Notes: generated by a model not told the origin, from the sequence alone. A DNA stretch of 64,000 nucleotides from Aquimarina sp. AU474 (GCF_900312815.1 NZ_OMPE01000004.1:186001-250000), one strand, 5' to 3'. Positions 26,115 to 35,851 are shown, numbered from the stretch's first letter. Made by a program: numbers and translations.

Positions 26115-29100
26115 TTAAAATTCCATGTTTACGCCAACTGATATTGTTCTAAATATTGGTGAACCTGCTCTTTGGTAACCAAATGTTAATGCAGCAGGTC
26201 TTGTATTCTCAACAAACTCAGGATTAAAACCGGTATATCCATCAGCTGTTAAGTACATTAGATTTTGTCCAGATCCATAAAATCTCACTTTTGTAAAGAC
26301 ACCTATTTTATTCAAAACATCTTTTGGTATAGAATATCCAATATTTACGTTACGCAGTGCTACATAAGAAGCATCTTGAATTATATCATCAGTAAATATT
26401 TTTTGACGAATAAATTCTTGATCTGGTGTATCGGCAGTAAAATCTTGTGAGCTATTAAATTGATTAAAAATGTATTGATCTCCCATATTTCTTACTTCGG
26501 CACCATGACTACCTTGAAATTGAAAGCTGAAATCCAGGTTACCAAATTGAAACTCATTTGTTACGCTCCAAACAATATCTGGGTATGGATTTCCAAGTAT
26601 TGTTTTGTCATCGTCATCGATCAAGCCATCTCCATTTAAATCCTTAACATATACATCCTGCGCTTCTCCTCCTACAGGATGATAAGGATCATTGATAAAC
26701 TCTAATGGTATATCTCTGTCTACTACCCAGCCATAAAAAGAGGATATAGGTTGTCCTTCTAAATTGATCCATTCTGCAGCTCTTTTACTATCCACATTTA
26801 ATATTTGCCCATTTGAATCTGCAAAATCTATAAGTTCATTTTCGTTTCTAGAGGCAATAATAGAGGTAGACCAGCGAAATTTTTCAGTAGAAATATTTCT
26901 TGTACGTAGTTCTACTTCGATACCTTTATTTTCTACTTCTCCGAGATTAACTAGAGCCTCATTAAACCCTGTTGTCGAAGAAATAGGATTGTCTAATAAC
27001 AATTGATCACTGGTTCTGGTATAATAATCAACAGATCCAGTTATTCGGTTATTAAAGAAACCAAAATCAACACCAAAGTTAATTTCTCGAGATCGTTCCC
27101 ATTTTAACTCTGGGTTAGCAATGTTAAGAGGGTTTAAAGAAGACACAGCACTACCACCAACCACAGCAGTAGTCGAACCTAGTAAAGCTAATGAAGGATA
27201 GTTATCTACGATAACAGTACCTGTATTTAATCTATTATTACCCGTAAATCCATAGCTAAACCTAAATTTTAAGTTACTAATGATATCACTATTGCTTAAA
27301 AAGTTTTCATTAGATACAACCCAACCTAAAGATGCGGCAGGGAAATCCCCAAATTTATTATCTGGACCAAAAATTGAACTTCCATCCCTACGATAACTTA
27401 AAGAAAGTAGGTATTTGTCATTAAAAGCATAGTTTAAACGACCAAAGAATGACATGAAGCTATTTTCTAGTTCAAAAGAGCTAGCATCAGCAATTTGTGT
27501 TGCTGCAGATAGTGTTCTTAGTAGATCAGAATCGTATCCCGTTCCTGTTGCACTTTCATCCGAAGTATCAAATTTTTCTGCTGAGAATCCAACGACTGCG
27601 TTTATGCTATGTTGATCAGTTACTTTGTTATATGAAAAATAGTTATCGGTAACCAAGTGAATTCTATTTTGAGAAGAAATAGTAAGAGAAGCTGCAGATG
27701 CTCCATTTCTGTTTGATTTCACACCTTGCCAACGAAAACGCTCTGTATTTTGATAATCTCCAGATAAAGCAGTTCTAAAATTCAAATTCTCGGTAATATT
27801 ATATTGTCCATATACACTACCAAACATTTTAAACCTTCGCTCTCTACGATCTCTTTCTAATACTTTTGCCGCGGGATTTGTATTTGATGTATTACTAATA
27901 TCTGTTCCTCCAGAAGCTACAGATTGACCAGTTGTTAAATCGAAGTCATCAAAATGTCTTTGTGTGGCGTAATCTCCAATTTGAACATCCGGATGATTAA
28001 ATTGATTTACAAATTGGATAGTATTTGCATCATGAAAAACAGGTAACCAAGGGGTTTGCCTTAAAATATCATGTACAGAACCATCAAATCTTCGTCGTGT
28101 AGTATACGATGGGGCAAGACTACCTCCAAATGCAAATTTGTCATTGGCTTTGGTGTCTACCTTAATCTTATACGTATATTTTTTAAAATCATCAGTTAGT
28201 AAAACTCCTTCATCATGGATGTAATTAAAGGCTGTACTAAATTTTGTTTTTTTACTACCTCCTCGAGCACTAAATGCGTGACTCGTTATTGTACCTCCAT
28301 CAAATATTACATCTTGCCAATCGCGATCGACACCTATCAATTGTTTATATCGAGTACGATCGGATAAAGTACCTGTTGCGGTAAGTTCTGCTGCTGCAGT
28401 TTCTGCAACCGAAAAATAGTAATCATCACTTTGTCTAGCTTCCTTAATACCAGTATAGGTGTTATATGTAAATTTAGTTTTTCCTTCTTTTCCTTGTTTG
28501 GTAGTTATTATGATAACACCATTACCTCCACGAGAACCATAAATGGCTGCTGATGCGGCATCTTTTAGGACACTAAATGATTCGACATCATTCATGTCAA
28601 GTGATCCTAAAAAGTCGTTATCAACAATTAATCCATCTACAACTATAGCTGGGCTAGAGTCACCAGAGATAGATCCAGTACCACGAATACGAATAGTGGG
28701 AGCGGATCCAGCTTCTCCTTCGGTGGCTTGTATATTAACCCCGGATACTTGACCCACTAAGGCATCATCAACTCTCGAAACGGGTAGTTGTTCTAGATCT
28801 TCATTAACCACTAAAGAGATTGCACCTGTTAAGCTTGATTTTTTTTGCGTACCATAACCTACTACCACAATTTCATCAAGTACCGTAGAATCTTCTAGTA
28901 ATACAATTTCTAATGTTTTTTGGTTAGTAATAATAATGGTTTGAGCTACGTAGCCTAAATAGGAGATTTGAAGTACGTCATCTGGTTTTACCTGAATTTG
29001 AAATCCCCCGTCAAAATCAGTTGAAGTACCATTGTTACTATTAGCAATGATGACATTTACTCCCGGAATGGGTACGTTTTTTTGATCTGATATCTTACCA

Positions 29101-29183
29101 GATAACGAATAACTGTCCTGTGCCAATAAAGGTATTTGGTATAAAGCCAGGACAATAAAAATTAGTTTAATTTTAAAATTCAT
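26115..29183 (-). CDS. SusC/RagA family TonB-dependent outer-membrane transporter
   Basis: 1022 residues. Signal peptide (MNFKIKLIFIVLALYQIPLLAQ), a carboxypeptidase-like regulatory domain (about 23-105, SGKISDQKNVPIPGVNVII), a TonB-box-like DEIVVVGYGTQKK, a plug domain (VPRIRIRG-type text GSAPTIRIRGTGS) and a C-terminal 22-strand barrel. It imports alginate oligosaccharide with the SusD protein encoded next. Its promoter overlaps a triple operator about 300 bases upstream, leaving a long structured 5' untranslated region. Confidence 0.95.
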   Translation of the reverse strand: MNFKIKLIFIVLALYQIPLLAQDSYSLSGKISDQKNVPIPGVNVIIANSNNGTSTDFDGGFQIQVKPDDVLQISYLGYVAQTIIITNQKTLEIVLLEDSTVLDEIVVVGYGTQKKSSLTGAISLVVNEDLEQLPVSRVDDALVGQVSGVNIQATEGEAGSAPTIRIRGTGSISGDSSPAIVVDGLIVDNDFLGSLDMNDVESFSVLKDAASAAIYGSRGGNGVIIITTKQGKEGKTKFTYNTYTGIKEARQSDDYYFSVAETAAAELTATGTLSDRTRYKQLIGVDRDWQDVIFDGGTITSHAFSARGGSKKTKFSTAFNYIHDEGVLLTDDFKKYTYKIKVDTKANDKFAFGGSLAPSYTTRRRFDGSVHDILRQTPWLPVFHDANTIQFVNQFNHPDVQIGDYATQRHFDDFDLTTGQSVASGGTDISNTSNTNPAAKVLERDRRERRFKMFGSVYGQYNITENLNFRTALSGDYQNTERFRWQGVKSNRNGASAASLTISSQNRIHLVTDNYFSYNKVTDQHSINAVVGFSAEKFDTSDESATGTGYDSDLLRTLSAATQIADASSFELENSFMSFFGRLNYAFNDKYLLSLSYRRDGSSIFGPDNKFGDFPAASLGWVVSNENFLSNSDIISNLKFRFSYGFTGNNRLNTGTVIVDNYPSLALLGSTTAVVGGSAVSSLNPLNIANPELKWERSREINFGVDFGFFNNRITGSVDYYTRTSDQLLLDNPISSTTGFNEALVNLGEVENKGIEVELRTRNISTEKFRWSTSIIASRNENELIDFADSNGQILNVDSKRAAEWINLEGQPISSFYGWVVDRDIPLEFINDPYHPVGGEAQDVYVKDLNGDGLIDDDDKTILGNPYPDIVWSVTNEFQFGNLDFSFQFQGSHGAEVRNMGDQYIFNQFNSSQDFTADTPDQEFIRQKIFTDDIIQDASYVALRNVNIGYSIPKDVLNKIGVFTKVRFYGSGQNLMYLTADGYTGFNPEFVENTRPAALTFGYQRAGSPIFRTISVGVNMEF

Positions 29184-29476
29184 TTTAATTATGTTATGTT
29201 CCTACAATTAGATGGATATCTATAGTAGATATCTTGGTGAAGAATAAATAGAAGTATTCCCTATTACCCCTTTGTAACTTATCACATAACCATACGATTT
29301 TAATTAAATTTCGTATTTTTGCTGGGCATGTGATTGATAAAGTTCATGCAATTTCAATATTACTTCTCTCCGAAAGAAGTAATTCAAAAAGGATGGGTTA
29401 GTACCTGTCCTTTTTTTGTTATTTATTTTTTGTTTTCATACAAATAAGTTTGATTGTTTATTAGAGTGATTGTTTT
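29184..29476 (-). promoter_or_regulatory. Long structured 5' untranslated region of susC
   Basis: If transcription starts at the -7 element at 29513-29520, the leader is about 320 nt. It contains three inverted repeats: GCATG/CATGC (about 29333-29357), ATTACTTCT/AGAAGTAAT (about 29360-29383), and a 13-base stem 29386-29398 with 29403-29415 that is flanked by T's on both strands. No ORF of interest is seen. Confidence 0.45.
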
Positions 29477-29520
29477 TTTGGTAAACCAAATTGGTTATCC
29501 AATTTGGTTTACCAAATATA
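29477..29520 (-). promoter_or_regulatory. Triple operator and -7 element of the susC promoter
   Basis: Boxes at 29478-29489 (TTGGTAAACCAA), 29491-29502 (TTGGTTATCCAA) and 29504-29515 (TTGGTTTACCAA) are spaced exactly 13 bp and together form a near-perfect 40-bp palindrome. TATATTTG on the minus strand (29520-29513) is a perfect -7 element sharing its last three bases with the outer box. Confidence 0.8.
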
Positions 29521-29652
29521 TGTTATTTTAATGTTAATAAAAAAAATATTGACATTTTAAATGTTAAAATTTTGCTGAACAAATACTTTATTGATGATTA
29601 TATTGAAAACATAGTGATTTCAAGGTGTTCGGCGTTGTAAATATTGTTAGAG

Positions 29653-30000
29653 TTATTCCATGAAATCTTCCCGAATAGGACTAAAGACATCGATCAAAAC
29701 ACCCGATGCGAGGCAAACTGCTCCATGCATTACATTAGGTGGTATATAGAAAGAATCACCACCTTTTAGAATTTTAGTTTCATTACCAATGGTAACTTTA
29801 AACTCACCACTTACAACATGAGTAACTTGAGAATGATAGTGTTTGTGCATTACTCCAACTCCTCCTTCTTCAAATTTGACATTTACGAGCATAATTTGAT
29901 CATCATACCCCATAATTTGACGTTGAACACCTTCGCCAACGGTTTGCCATTCTATTTCTTTTCCTATTATAAATTCTTTACTTGATCCAAAACTTTTCAT
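29653..30000 (-). CDS. kdgF: KdgF-like cupin, unsaturated uronate linearising protein
   Basis: 115 residues from the ATG at 30000; the frame is open further upstream into the PL17 gene, but MKSFGSSKEF is the natural start. Single cupin domain with metal-binding HKHYHSQVTH and a second-motif His in PPNVMHGAV. KdgF converts the unsaturated monouronates made by lyases to the linear keto form (DEH). It follows the PL17 gene by 17 bases, in the operon PL6-PL17-kdgF. Confidence 0.88.
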   Translation of the reverse strand: MKSFGSSKEFIIGKEIEWQTVGEGVQRQIMGYDDQIMLVNVKFEEGGVGVMHKHYHSQVTHVVSGEFKVTIGNETKILKGGDSFYIPPNVMHGAVCLASGVLIDVFSPIREDFME

Positions 30001-30017
30001 GAGACGATATTTAATAT

Positions 30018-32288
30018 TTATTGTTTCTTTAAGATATGTGTGTATGCTCCAACCCAAGTGTAGATTTGTCCATTTATATTTAGGGTATGTGTTTTTTTAT
30101 TTGCTTCAGTAATGCATACAATAAACATGTGTTTATTGCCTTTATTGGTAGTCATCGACCAAGCTATGTAATTTGCATTTTCTACTGTTATCTTTTGTAT
30201 TTCATTTATTGCACTACGAGTATTATGAGCAATTTCTGTGACGGGATTATACGATCCATGTGTTTCGATAATATTAATAAAAAGGTCATTTTTCGCTTTG
30301 GGTTTTCGAATAATAAATCCTGGATCTTTACGTAAATTAAATTTTGGATCATTGGCTCCAATTCTTGTAAACAAAAATGTATCGTTTGCCTGCATAAAAC
30401 TAGATAAAGTGTAAAAAGTATTATTAGATAACCATGTTACTTGAGCTGTTCTCTTTCTAGGTGTTGCAATACCTTCAAGCCATAGGTGTTGATACCCATT
30501 TTTGCTTCCCATTTTTGAAAGCTGATCGGGATGATTATATTCGAAATTAGTGTCTATGATCTGGCCATGATAATAAAATGGCATGTCAAATTGGTGATTA
30601 GTATTGGATTTGAATGACATGACATCGATGAGCAAAGGATTTTCAAATTCTTCATCCTCTAGCATAATCATCGTTCTATGAAGTTTTGTATTTGGGTACG
30701 CATTATTTTCTTTTGCACTTACAATTTGAAATTTAGGATTAGAGATATCGAAAAGATATTTTTCTGAGTGATGTACATTCGCTAATTCAAATTTCCCTCC
30801 AAAATGTGAAGTTTCGTCTTGAATAATTGTGTTGTGAGCAATACTTTGCTTGGCCCATGTTTTATTTTCTTTAAGATATCCTCCTCCATTTTTTTGTTCA
30901 ATATTTACGAATCTAGCCAAACCATAATCTTGAAGTACTTCATTACCATTATGATAATACGAGAAGGATAATTTATCATAATGCCCATGGCTTAAACCTT
31001 GCGCCGTATATTTCATTATCAAATTGGTGAGGTGATCCGTTGAGCGCAGTATGCCTATACCTCCTTCTGTACCATCCGATCCATCTTTGAGTTCGATGGA
31101 TTTTTTTATAAAAGGTATAGCTTCGTTATTTTTGATTCCCATTGCTACTGCCAATCCAGCATCATCTAATTGTACAGTATTTTGTTTTTTGGCAATGCTA
31201 AGAAGCGAAGCATCTTTTCCTCCGTATTGATATGCTATATCTACAGCAGATATTAACTCTTTGGAATAGTACGACATCCCTTTTTGACCATCATTAAGAG
31301 GGAAGAATTCACCATCTTTATTTGTTAAATTAAGTAATGCATAAACGGCTTTTATTAATACTCCTTCCTTGTATTCGAAGATTTTTAATTCAGGTTTTTT
31401 ATTTTGTAATGCTTGGGCAAATATCATAAATGGATACATCGCATATCTTTGATAATAAGGTCCTTCGGTATAGTACCCATCGGGAGAAAATGGTTTGTTA
31501 AGATTAGCCAAAAAACCAGCTTTTTGTCCTTTTTCTATTATAAAACCACCATCATCGTCTTTTAAATTTGTATTCAAGTTACTTTTCTTTAATCCGTATA
31601 GTGCCTTATGTATTAGTTCATCATTATCCATAACCAAACCGATCATGCCCACAGCTACATTTCCCCAGGTACTATGATTATGTATACGATTGAAAAATTG
31701 TGGATTTTCATTAGACAAGAAATTGGCAAACGGAATGAATAATTCTTTCTCCAAATGTGCTCTTTCTTTTGGGGATAAATAGTTGTAAATACAATCATAG
31801 GCTTGGCTTACATACACTAACCAATTGGCATCATTTAAGCATTGCCAAAATATCTTTCCTCTGGCGTAAGATCTAACTTGTGGGTGTAAAGGAAGCGTTG
31901 GGTACATATCTGCATAAACTTTTAAAACATCATGCACATATTTGGCATATTTTTCATCTCCCAAAATTTGGAATAATACGCCAGCTTTTTGAAGTGTTAT
32001 CCAATTTTTTTTATGTCTGTCATGAGTATAACCTCCTGCCATATCTTTGGGAACAGGTACATGAATACCCGTAGCTATTTCCTTATCAATTTCGGTCTTG
32101 GTTTTGGAAAGAGTTTGATCAAAAACAGGAATCTGTCCTAACTGCATTTTGATGCTTTCTACTCCCTTTTTTGTTAAGATTAAATTTGGATGTTTTTGTG
32201 CATTACACAGTGTTCCCAAAAAAAATGCGATAATGATAAAAAAGTGTTTGCAATAATCGGTGGAGAGAAGAATATTTAATTTTTTCAT
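30018..32288 (-). CDS. PL17 oligoalginate lyase (heparinase II/III-like)
   Basis: 756 residues. A signal-like N-terminus (FFIIIAFFLGTLCNAQ) precedes an alpha/alpha toroid with the Asn-His pair in IHNHSTWGN and the catalytic Tyr region YTEGPYYQRYA, then a C-terminal beta-sheet domain (GLSHGHYDKLSF). PL17 enzymes are exolytic and release unsaturated monouronate from alginate oligosaccharides. The gene starts three bases after the PL6 stop and is followed by kdgF. Confidence 0.93.
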   Translation of the reverse strand: MKKLNILLSTDYCKHFFIIIAFFLGTLCNAQKHPNLILTKKGVESIKMQLGQIPVFDQTLSKTKTEIDKEIATGIHVPVPKDMAGGYTHDRHKKNWITLQKAGVLFQILGDEKYAKYVHDVLKVYADMYPTLPLHPQVRSYARGKIFWQCLNDANWLVYVSQAYDCIYNYLSPKERAHLEKELFIPFANFLSNENPQFFNRIHNHSTWGNVAVGMIGLVMDNDELIHKALYGLKKSNLNTNLKDDDGGFIIEKGQKAGFLANLNKPFSPDGYYTEGPYYQRYAMYPFMIFAQALQNKKPELKIFEYKEGVLIKAVYALLNLTNKDGEFFPLNDGQKGMSYYSKELISAVDIAYQYGGKDASLLSIAKKQNTVQLDDAGLAVAMGIKNNEAIPFIKKSIELKDGSDGTEGGIGILRSTDHLTNLIMKYTAQGLSHGHYDKLSFSYYHNGNEVLQDYGLARFVNIEQKNGGGYLKENKTWAKQSIAHNTIIQDETSHFGGKFELANVHHSEKYLFDISNPKFQIVSAKENNAYPNTKLHRTMIMLEDEEFENPLLIDVMSFKSNTNHQFDMPFYYHGQIIDTNFEYNHPDQLSKMGSKNGYQHLWLEGIATPRKRTAQVTWLSNNTFYTLSSFMQANDTFLFTRIGANDPKFNLRKDPGFIIRKPKAKNDLFINIIETHGSYNPVTEIAHNTRSAINEIQKITVENANYIAWSMTTNKGNKHMFIVCITEANKKTHTLNINGQIYTWVGAYTHILKKQ

Positions 32289-32290
32289 GT

Positions 32291-34627
32291 TTACTTATGA
32301 ATTATTCCAATGGCTTTACCATCATCACCTTTATTATGCAAGCTAGAACCTTCCTGTAGGGTGTATGTTATATTATTCTTGAATTTTGGATTAATGGCCC
32401 ATAAAGAATCAATCTTATATTTCTGATCTCCAGTAACTGATACTTTTTCTGAATTAAAGAAGTTTGTATGATGTACTTTTGCAATTGGTCCACCAACAAC
32501 TAGGTGCATCTGTATGCCTTTACTGTTTCTGAAAATGCTATTTTTGATTTCGGCATTTTGTACGCCAACTAATGAAATAGATTTTTTGTTTTTGTTTCTT
32601 TTTCCATTCCCAACATTATCCAATACATTATGATCGAAACTAAGGAAGGGGCCAAATGTACTTTCATCTTTACCATCTCTAACCAAGTTTAAAACGGCGC
32701 CATCTATATTAGAGAAAATATTGTTTTTTAAAACTACAAACTCTGCATTAAAAATTCCGTTTTCTCCAATTTCCTTGTCTAAAGAGAGAATAGTACCCGT
32801 AATGTTTTTAAAGACAGAATTCGTTATACTAATCGTATCCGCTACTGTGTTTTTGAATACTTTAATTGCATCATAAGAATGATTAATATTTAGATTCTTG
32901 AAATCACAATTATTGATAATTAGTTTGTAATTCTTGTTCATCGAATATTTACTGGTTCGTATAACTGCATTACCAGAATAATCGGGAGCTTCTTTTCCGT
33001 CAAAGATTAATTTACTTAACTCTAAGCTTCCGCCATTTTGGATATCAAACAATGATTTTTTCTCAAAAGTCACTGTTGATTTTTCTAGAAAAGAAGTGAT
33101 TGTAACCGGATGATTAATATCAATTATTTTGGTGGTTAAATATCCGTGTGCTGCCGTTAATTCTATAATATCTCCAGGAGACGATATTTTTATCGCATCA
33201 AACAATGTATTAATTCCTGGAGCAACCTGTATTACTTTTCCTGAGTTAAAATGTACAGTTGAGTTATTTTTTGGATACCATGAAGGACCTGTATTTTCCT
33301 TCGAAGGAATATCGAATGTAAATTTAGCACCTGCTGTTAAATGATTTTCACTAGGGACTAATAATTTCTGTTGATTTTCTTTTAATGAAAGTTTTTTAGG
33401 GATAAAGCCTTTGGGTAATACAGAAGAAGTATTTGGACTAATGATATTATTGTTAAATGCGATACCACTAATATCGTCGTATATAGTAAATGAATTATTT
33501 TTTAATTCGTTATAAAAAATGTTGTTTTCTATACTAGAATTTATAGGTGTTGCGCTTCGTTCATTATCACTACCAGCACACAGTTGTATATAATCGCAAT
33601 CAATAAAAGTATTATTTCTGATTTTGGCATCAGCTACCTGAAAATACCTGTTTAGAGGAGAATTAGGTACACCATTCATAACCACTAATGCCCCACCAAA
33701 ACGATAACCAGTAAGTCCTATTGCGTAATTATTTTCTACTGTTTGCTGCCCATTAATGACACGAATACCACCTGTACTTGGGATTTTATTTCCAATAAAT
33801 ACATTGTTTTTTACCAAAGTTTCGTTACCATGACGCATGGTCAGGGTTCCTCTGCATTCGTAAAAAACATTATTACTAAATGTATTTTGACAGGATTTAT
33901 TAGAAATGATTTCTAACTCTCCACCACAACGATCAAAATAATTATGTGCAACAACAGTGTTCGAATTACTTAATGAATGATGACTGGTTCCGATCCTAAG
34001 AGTCTCGCCTCCGTTAGATCCTAAAGTTTGTCTAGGACCAAAATAATTATGATCAATTTGGTGATGATTTTCTAAAAACTTTTCAGAATTTAAACGTACG
34101 GCCATGGTCACGCCAAGATTGCCTTTACCCTCAAAATGATTATGATCGATTCGATTGTTCTTACCATAAATACCAATCCAGTAATCTTGTTCCCTTCTCT
34201 CGGGATTACTGTAATTATCAATAACGCATTCGGTTAGGCGACAATTAGAAGCAAAGTTATTTTTGTCTTTTTTAAATGAAATAACTTCAGAAGTAGGGGT
34301 GAACCCATTTTTAAATACCAACCCGCTAATAACCAGGTGTTCACCGGCTATACGTAAATAAGATTGTCCTTCTAATACGGTTTCTCCCTTTTTTTCAACA
34401 GTTAGAGTTATAGGTTTATCTTTTGTTCCTGTGGCTTGAAAAAGTAATTCGGCATCTTTCCATGTTCCTTTGGCTAGTACGATAGAATCTCCCGGTTTTA
34501 CATGTAAAACAGCCTTGTTAAAAGCATCAACAGAAGTTATAACATTAGATAAAGGTTCTTTTTGCTCAGTGTTTTTACATGAGTAAAAGGATATACCTAA
34601 ACATAAATAAAATAGTATATTTTTCAT
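32291..34627 (-). CDS. PL6 alginate lyase (chondroitinase-B-like), lipoprotein
   Basis: 778 residues from the ATG at 34627. An in-frame upstream start at 34702 would run through the operator and is rejected; MKNILFYLCLGISFYSC is a proper lipoprotein signal. It is a long two-domain PL6: the first right-handed beta-helix has the catalytic Lys in ISNKSC and Arg in TMRHGNE, and a second beta-helix follows from about residue 450. PL6 enzymes act on MG- or G-rich alginate. First gene of the PL6-PL17-kdgF operon. Confidence 0.93.
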   Translation of the reverse strand: MKNILFYLCLGISFYSCKNTEQKEPLSNVITSVDAFNKAVLHVKPGDSIVLAKGTWKDAELLFQATGTKDKPITLTVEKKGETVLEGQSYLRIAGEHLVISGLVFKNGFTPTSEVISFKKDKNNFASNCRLTECVIDNYSNPERREQDYWIGIYGKNNRIDHNHFEGKGNLGVTMAVRLNSEKFLENHHQIDHNYFGPRQTLGSNGGETLRIGTSHHSLSNSNTVVAHNYFDRCGGELEIISNKSCQNTFSNNVFYECRGTLTMRHGNETLVKNNVFIGNKIPSTGGIRVINGQQTVENNYAIGLTGYRFGGALVVMNGVPNSPLNRYFQVADAKIRNNTFIDCDYIQLCAGSDNERSATPINSSIENNIFYNELKNNSFTIYDDISGIAFNNNIISPNTSSVLPKGFIPKKLSLKENQQKLLVPSENHLTAGAKFTFDIPSKENTGPSWYPKNNSTVHFNSGKVIQVAPGINTLFDAIKISSPGDIIELTAAHGYLTTKIIDINHPVTITSFLEKSTVTFEKKSLFDIQNGGSLELSKLIFDGKEAPDYSGNAVIRTSKYSMNKNYKLIINNCDFKNLNINHSYDAIKVFKNTVADTISITNSVFKNITGTILSLDKEIGENGIFNAEFVVLKNNIFSNIDGAVLNLVRDGKDESTFGPFLSFDHNVLDNVGNGKRNKNKKSISLVGVQNAEIKNSIFRNSKGIQMHLVVGGPIAKVHHTNFFNSEKVSVTGDQKYKIDSLWAINPKFKNNITYTLQEGSSLHNKGDDGKAIGIIHK

Positions 34628-34636
34628 AAAACAAAT

Positions 34637-34666
34637 CTGGTTAACCAATTTGGTCAACCAAAAATA
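34637..34666 (-). promoter_or_regulatory. Operator boxes and -7 element of the PL6-PL17-kdgF operon
   Basis: Boxes CTGGTTAACCAA (34637-34648) and TTGGTCAACCAA (34650-34661), 13 bp apart. TATTTTTG on the minus strand (34666-34659) is a perfect -7 element overlapping the second box in the same register as at susC. Confidence 0.78.
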
Positions 34667-34806
34667 GACATATAAATTAATAATCAAAGAAAGTAGAAGC
34701 ATTTTTTTAATGAAATATTAGAAAAACACTTAATTTTATATGAAAATCAATAAAAAGTACTTAAAAAAAGTATCGATGCAATAATGTTTTTTCTAGAAAA
34801 CTAACT

Positions 34807-35505
34807 TTATTTATTGCAATATGTATATAGATCTCTAAAATGATCCTTTAGATGCGCTACTGCTTTATCGGGATCTTTTTCTCGAATGGCATCAACAATA
34901 TTTTGATGCTCTTTAATCAATAAATAGTTTTCTTCTTTATTACAGACTTTATTTTTTATGAAGTGACTTATGATTTCTGGAGTAATAATGAGCATTAGAG
35001 AATTGACAACACTATTATTACTTGCTTCAGCTAATTTAATATGAAACATCAAATCTTCTTCTACCGCATCTATTCCTTTTATGGCTTTTGCGCTGTAGGC
35101 TTCATGCGCTTTTTCTATTTCAATAATTTGTGCTTCAGTTCTTCTGGTAGCTGCTAATCTAACTGCATTTGTTTCTAGTATAATTCTCGTTTCAACTAGA
35201 GATTTGAAATCAGGTTTTTGTAATTGTAGAATATCAGACATCATACCGTTTAATGCCGTTACCCCAATATTTGAGATACGTGTACCACTTTGAGGGTATT
35301 TTTTAACTAACCCATAAAATTCTAACCGTTGAATGGCTTGCCTTAATTGATTACGACTAACTCCAAATTTTTGAGCAAGATCTCTTTCTGCCGGAAGACG
35401 ATCCCCTGGCTCTAAATGTTTGGATACAATAAGTTCTTTTATCTTAGAAATAATGGTTTCTTCAACGTTTTCTTTGTTTTCCGGTATTTTTTCAATCTTT
35501 TCCAT
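34807..35505 (-). CDS. FadR-type GntR regulator 2 of the alginate locus
   Basis: 232 residues from the ATG at 35505; the upstream in-frame start at 35556 lies inside an operator box and is rejected. GntR winged helix (PGDRLPAERDLAQKFGVSRNQLRQAIQRLEF) and FCD domain (LMFHIKLAEASNN, EHQNIVDA, KDHFRDLY). Clear paralogue of the regulator at 21816, with a partly different recognition helix (SRNQLRQAIQRL against SRGSIREAIQKL). Two operator-like boxes precede it, so auto- or cross-regulation is likely. Confidence 0.92.
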   Translation of the reverse strand: MEKIEKIPENKENVEETIISKIKELIVSKHLEPGDRLPAERDLAQKFGVSRNQLRQAIQRLEFYGLVKKYPQSGTRISNIGVTALNGMMSDILQLQKPDFKSLVETRIILETNAVRLAATRRTEAQIIEIEKAHEAYSAKAIKGIDAVEEDLMFHIKLAEASNNSVVNSLMLIITPEIISHFIKNKVCNKEENYLLIKEHQNIVDAIREKDPDKAVAHLKDHFRDLYTYCNK

Positions 35506-35531
35506 GAAATTCAAATTCGAATAGATATTAA

Positions 35532-35556
35532 TTGGTTGACCATCTAAGTTAACCAA
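35532..35556 (-). promoter_or_regulatory. Operator-like boxes before regulator 2
   Basis: TTGGTTGACCAT (35532-35543, one mismatch) and TAAGTTAACCAA (35545-35556, two mismatches), again 13 bp apart. The matching -7 element is weak (a T-run ending in G). Confidence 0.6.
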
Positions 35557-35834
35557 AAAAAAGTTTTTAGAAGCATTAGCCTAAATATTTATGTTTTCGT
35601 TAGAAATGAAGACTAAAAAAGTTACTCTAGTACTTGTGTCATTTACGAGGTGAAAAATAAGTATACACTCCTTTTGTAGGTTATTTTATATGTATCATGA
35701 TAGGATATTTGTGTTGTAAAACTTGTAAATGTAAATGCTTTAAATTTTCACGTAACAAATTGATTATTTGATGATTATTTTTGGAATTTTTTACGAAAAC
35801 GTTTGAGTTGTATTATAAAATTATTAATATTGTG

Positions 35835-35851
35835 TAAAATTGGTCAACCAA
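35835..35851 (+). promoter_or_regulatory. Operator box and -7 element of the second PL7 gene
   Basis: A single perfect TTGGTCAACCAA at 35840-35851. TAAAATTG (35835-35842) is a seven-of-eight -7 element whose last three bases are the first three of the box, the same geometry as at the other operators but on the plus strand. Confidence 0.7.
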
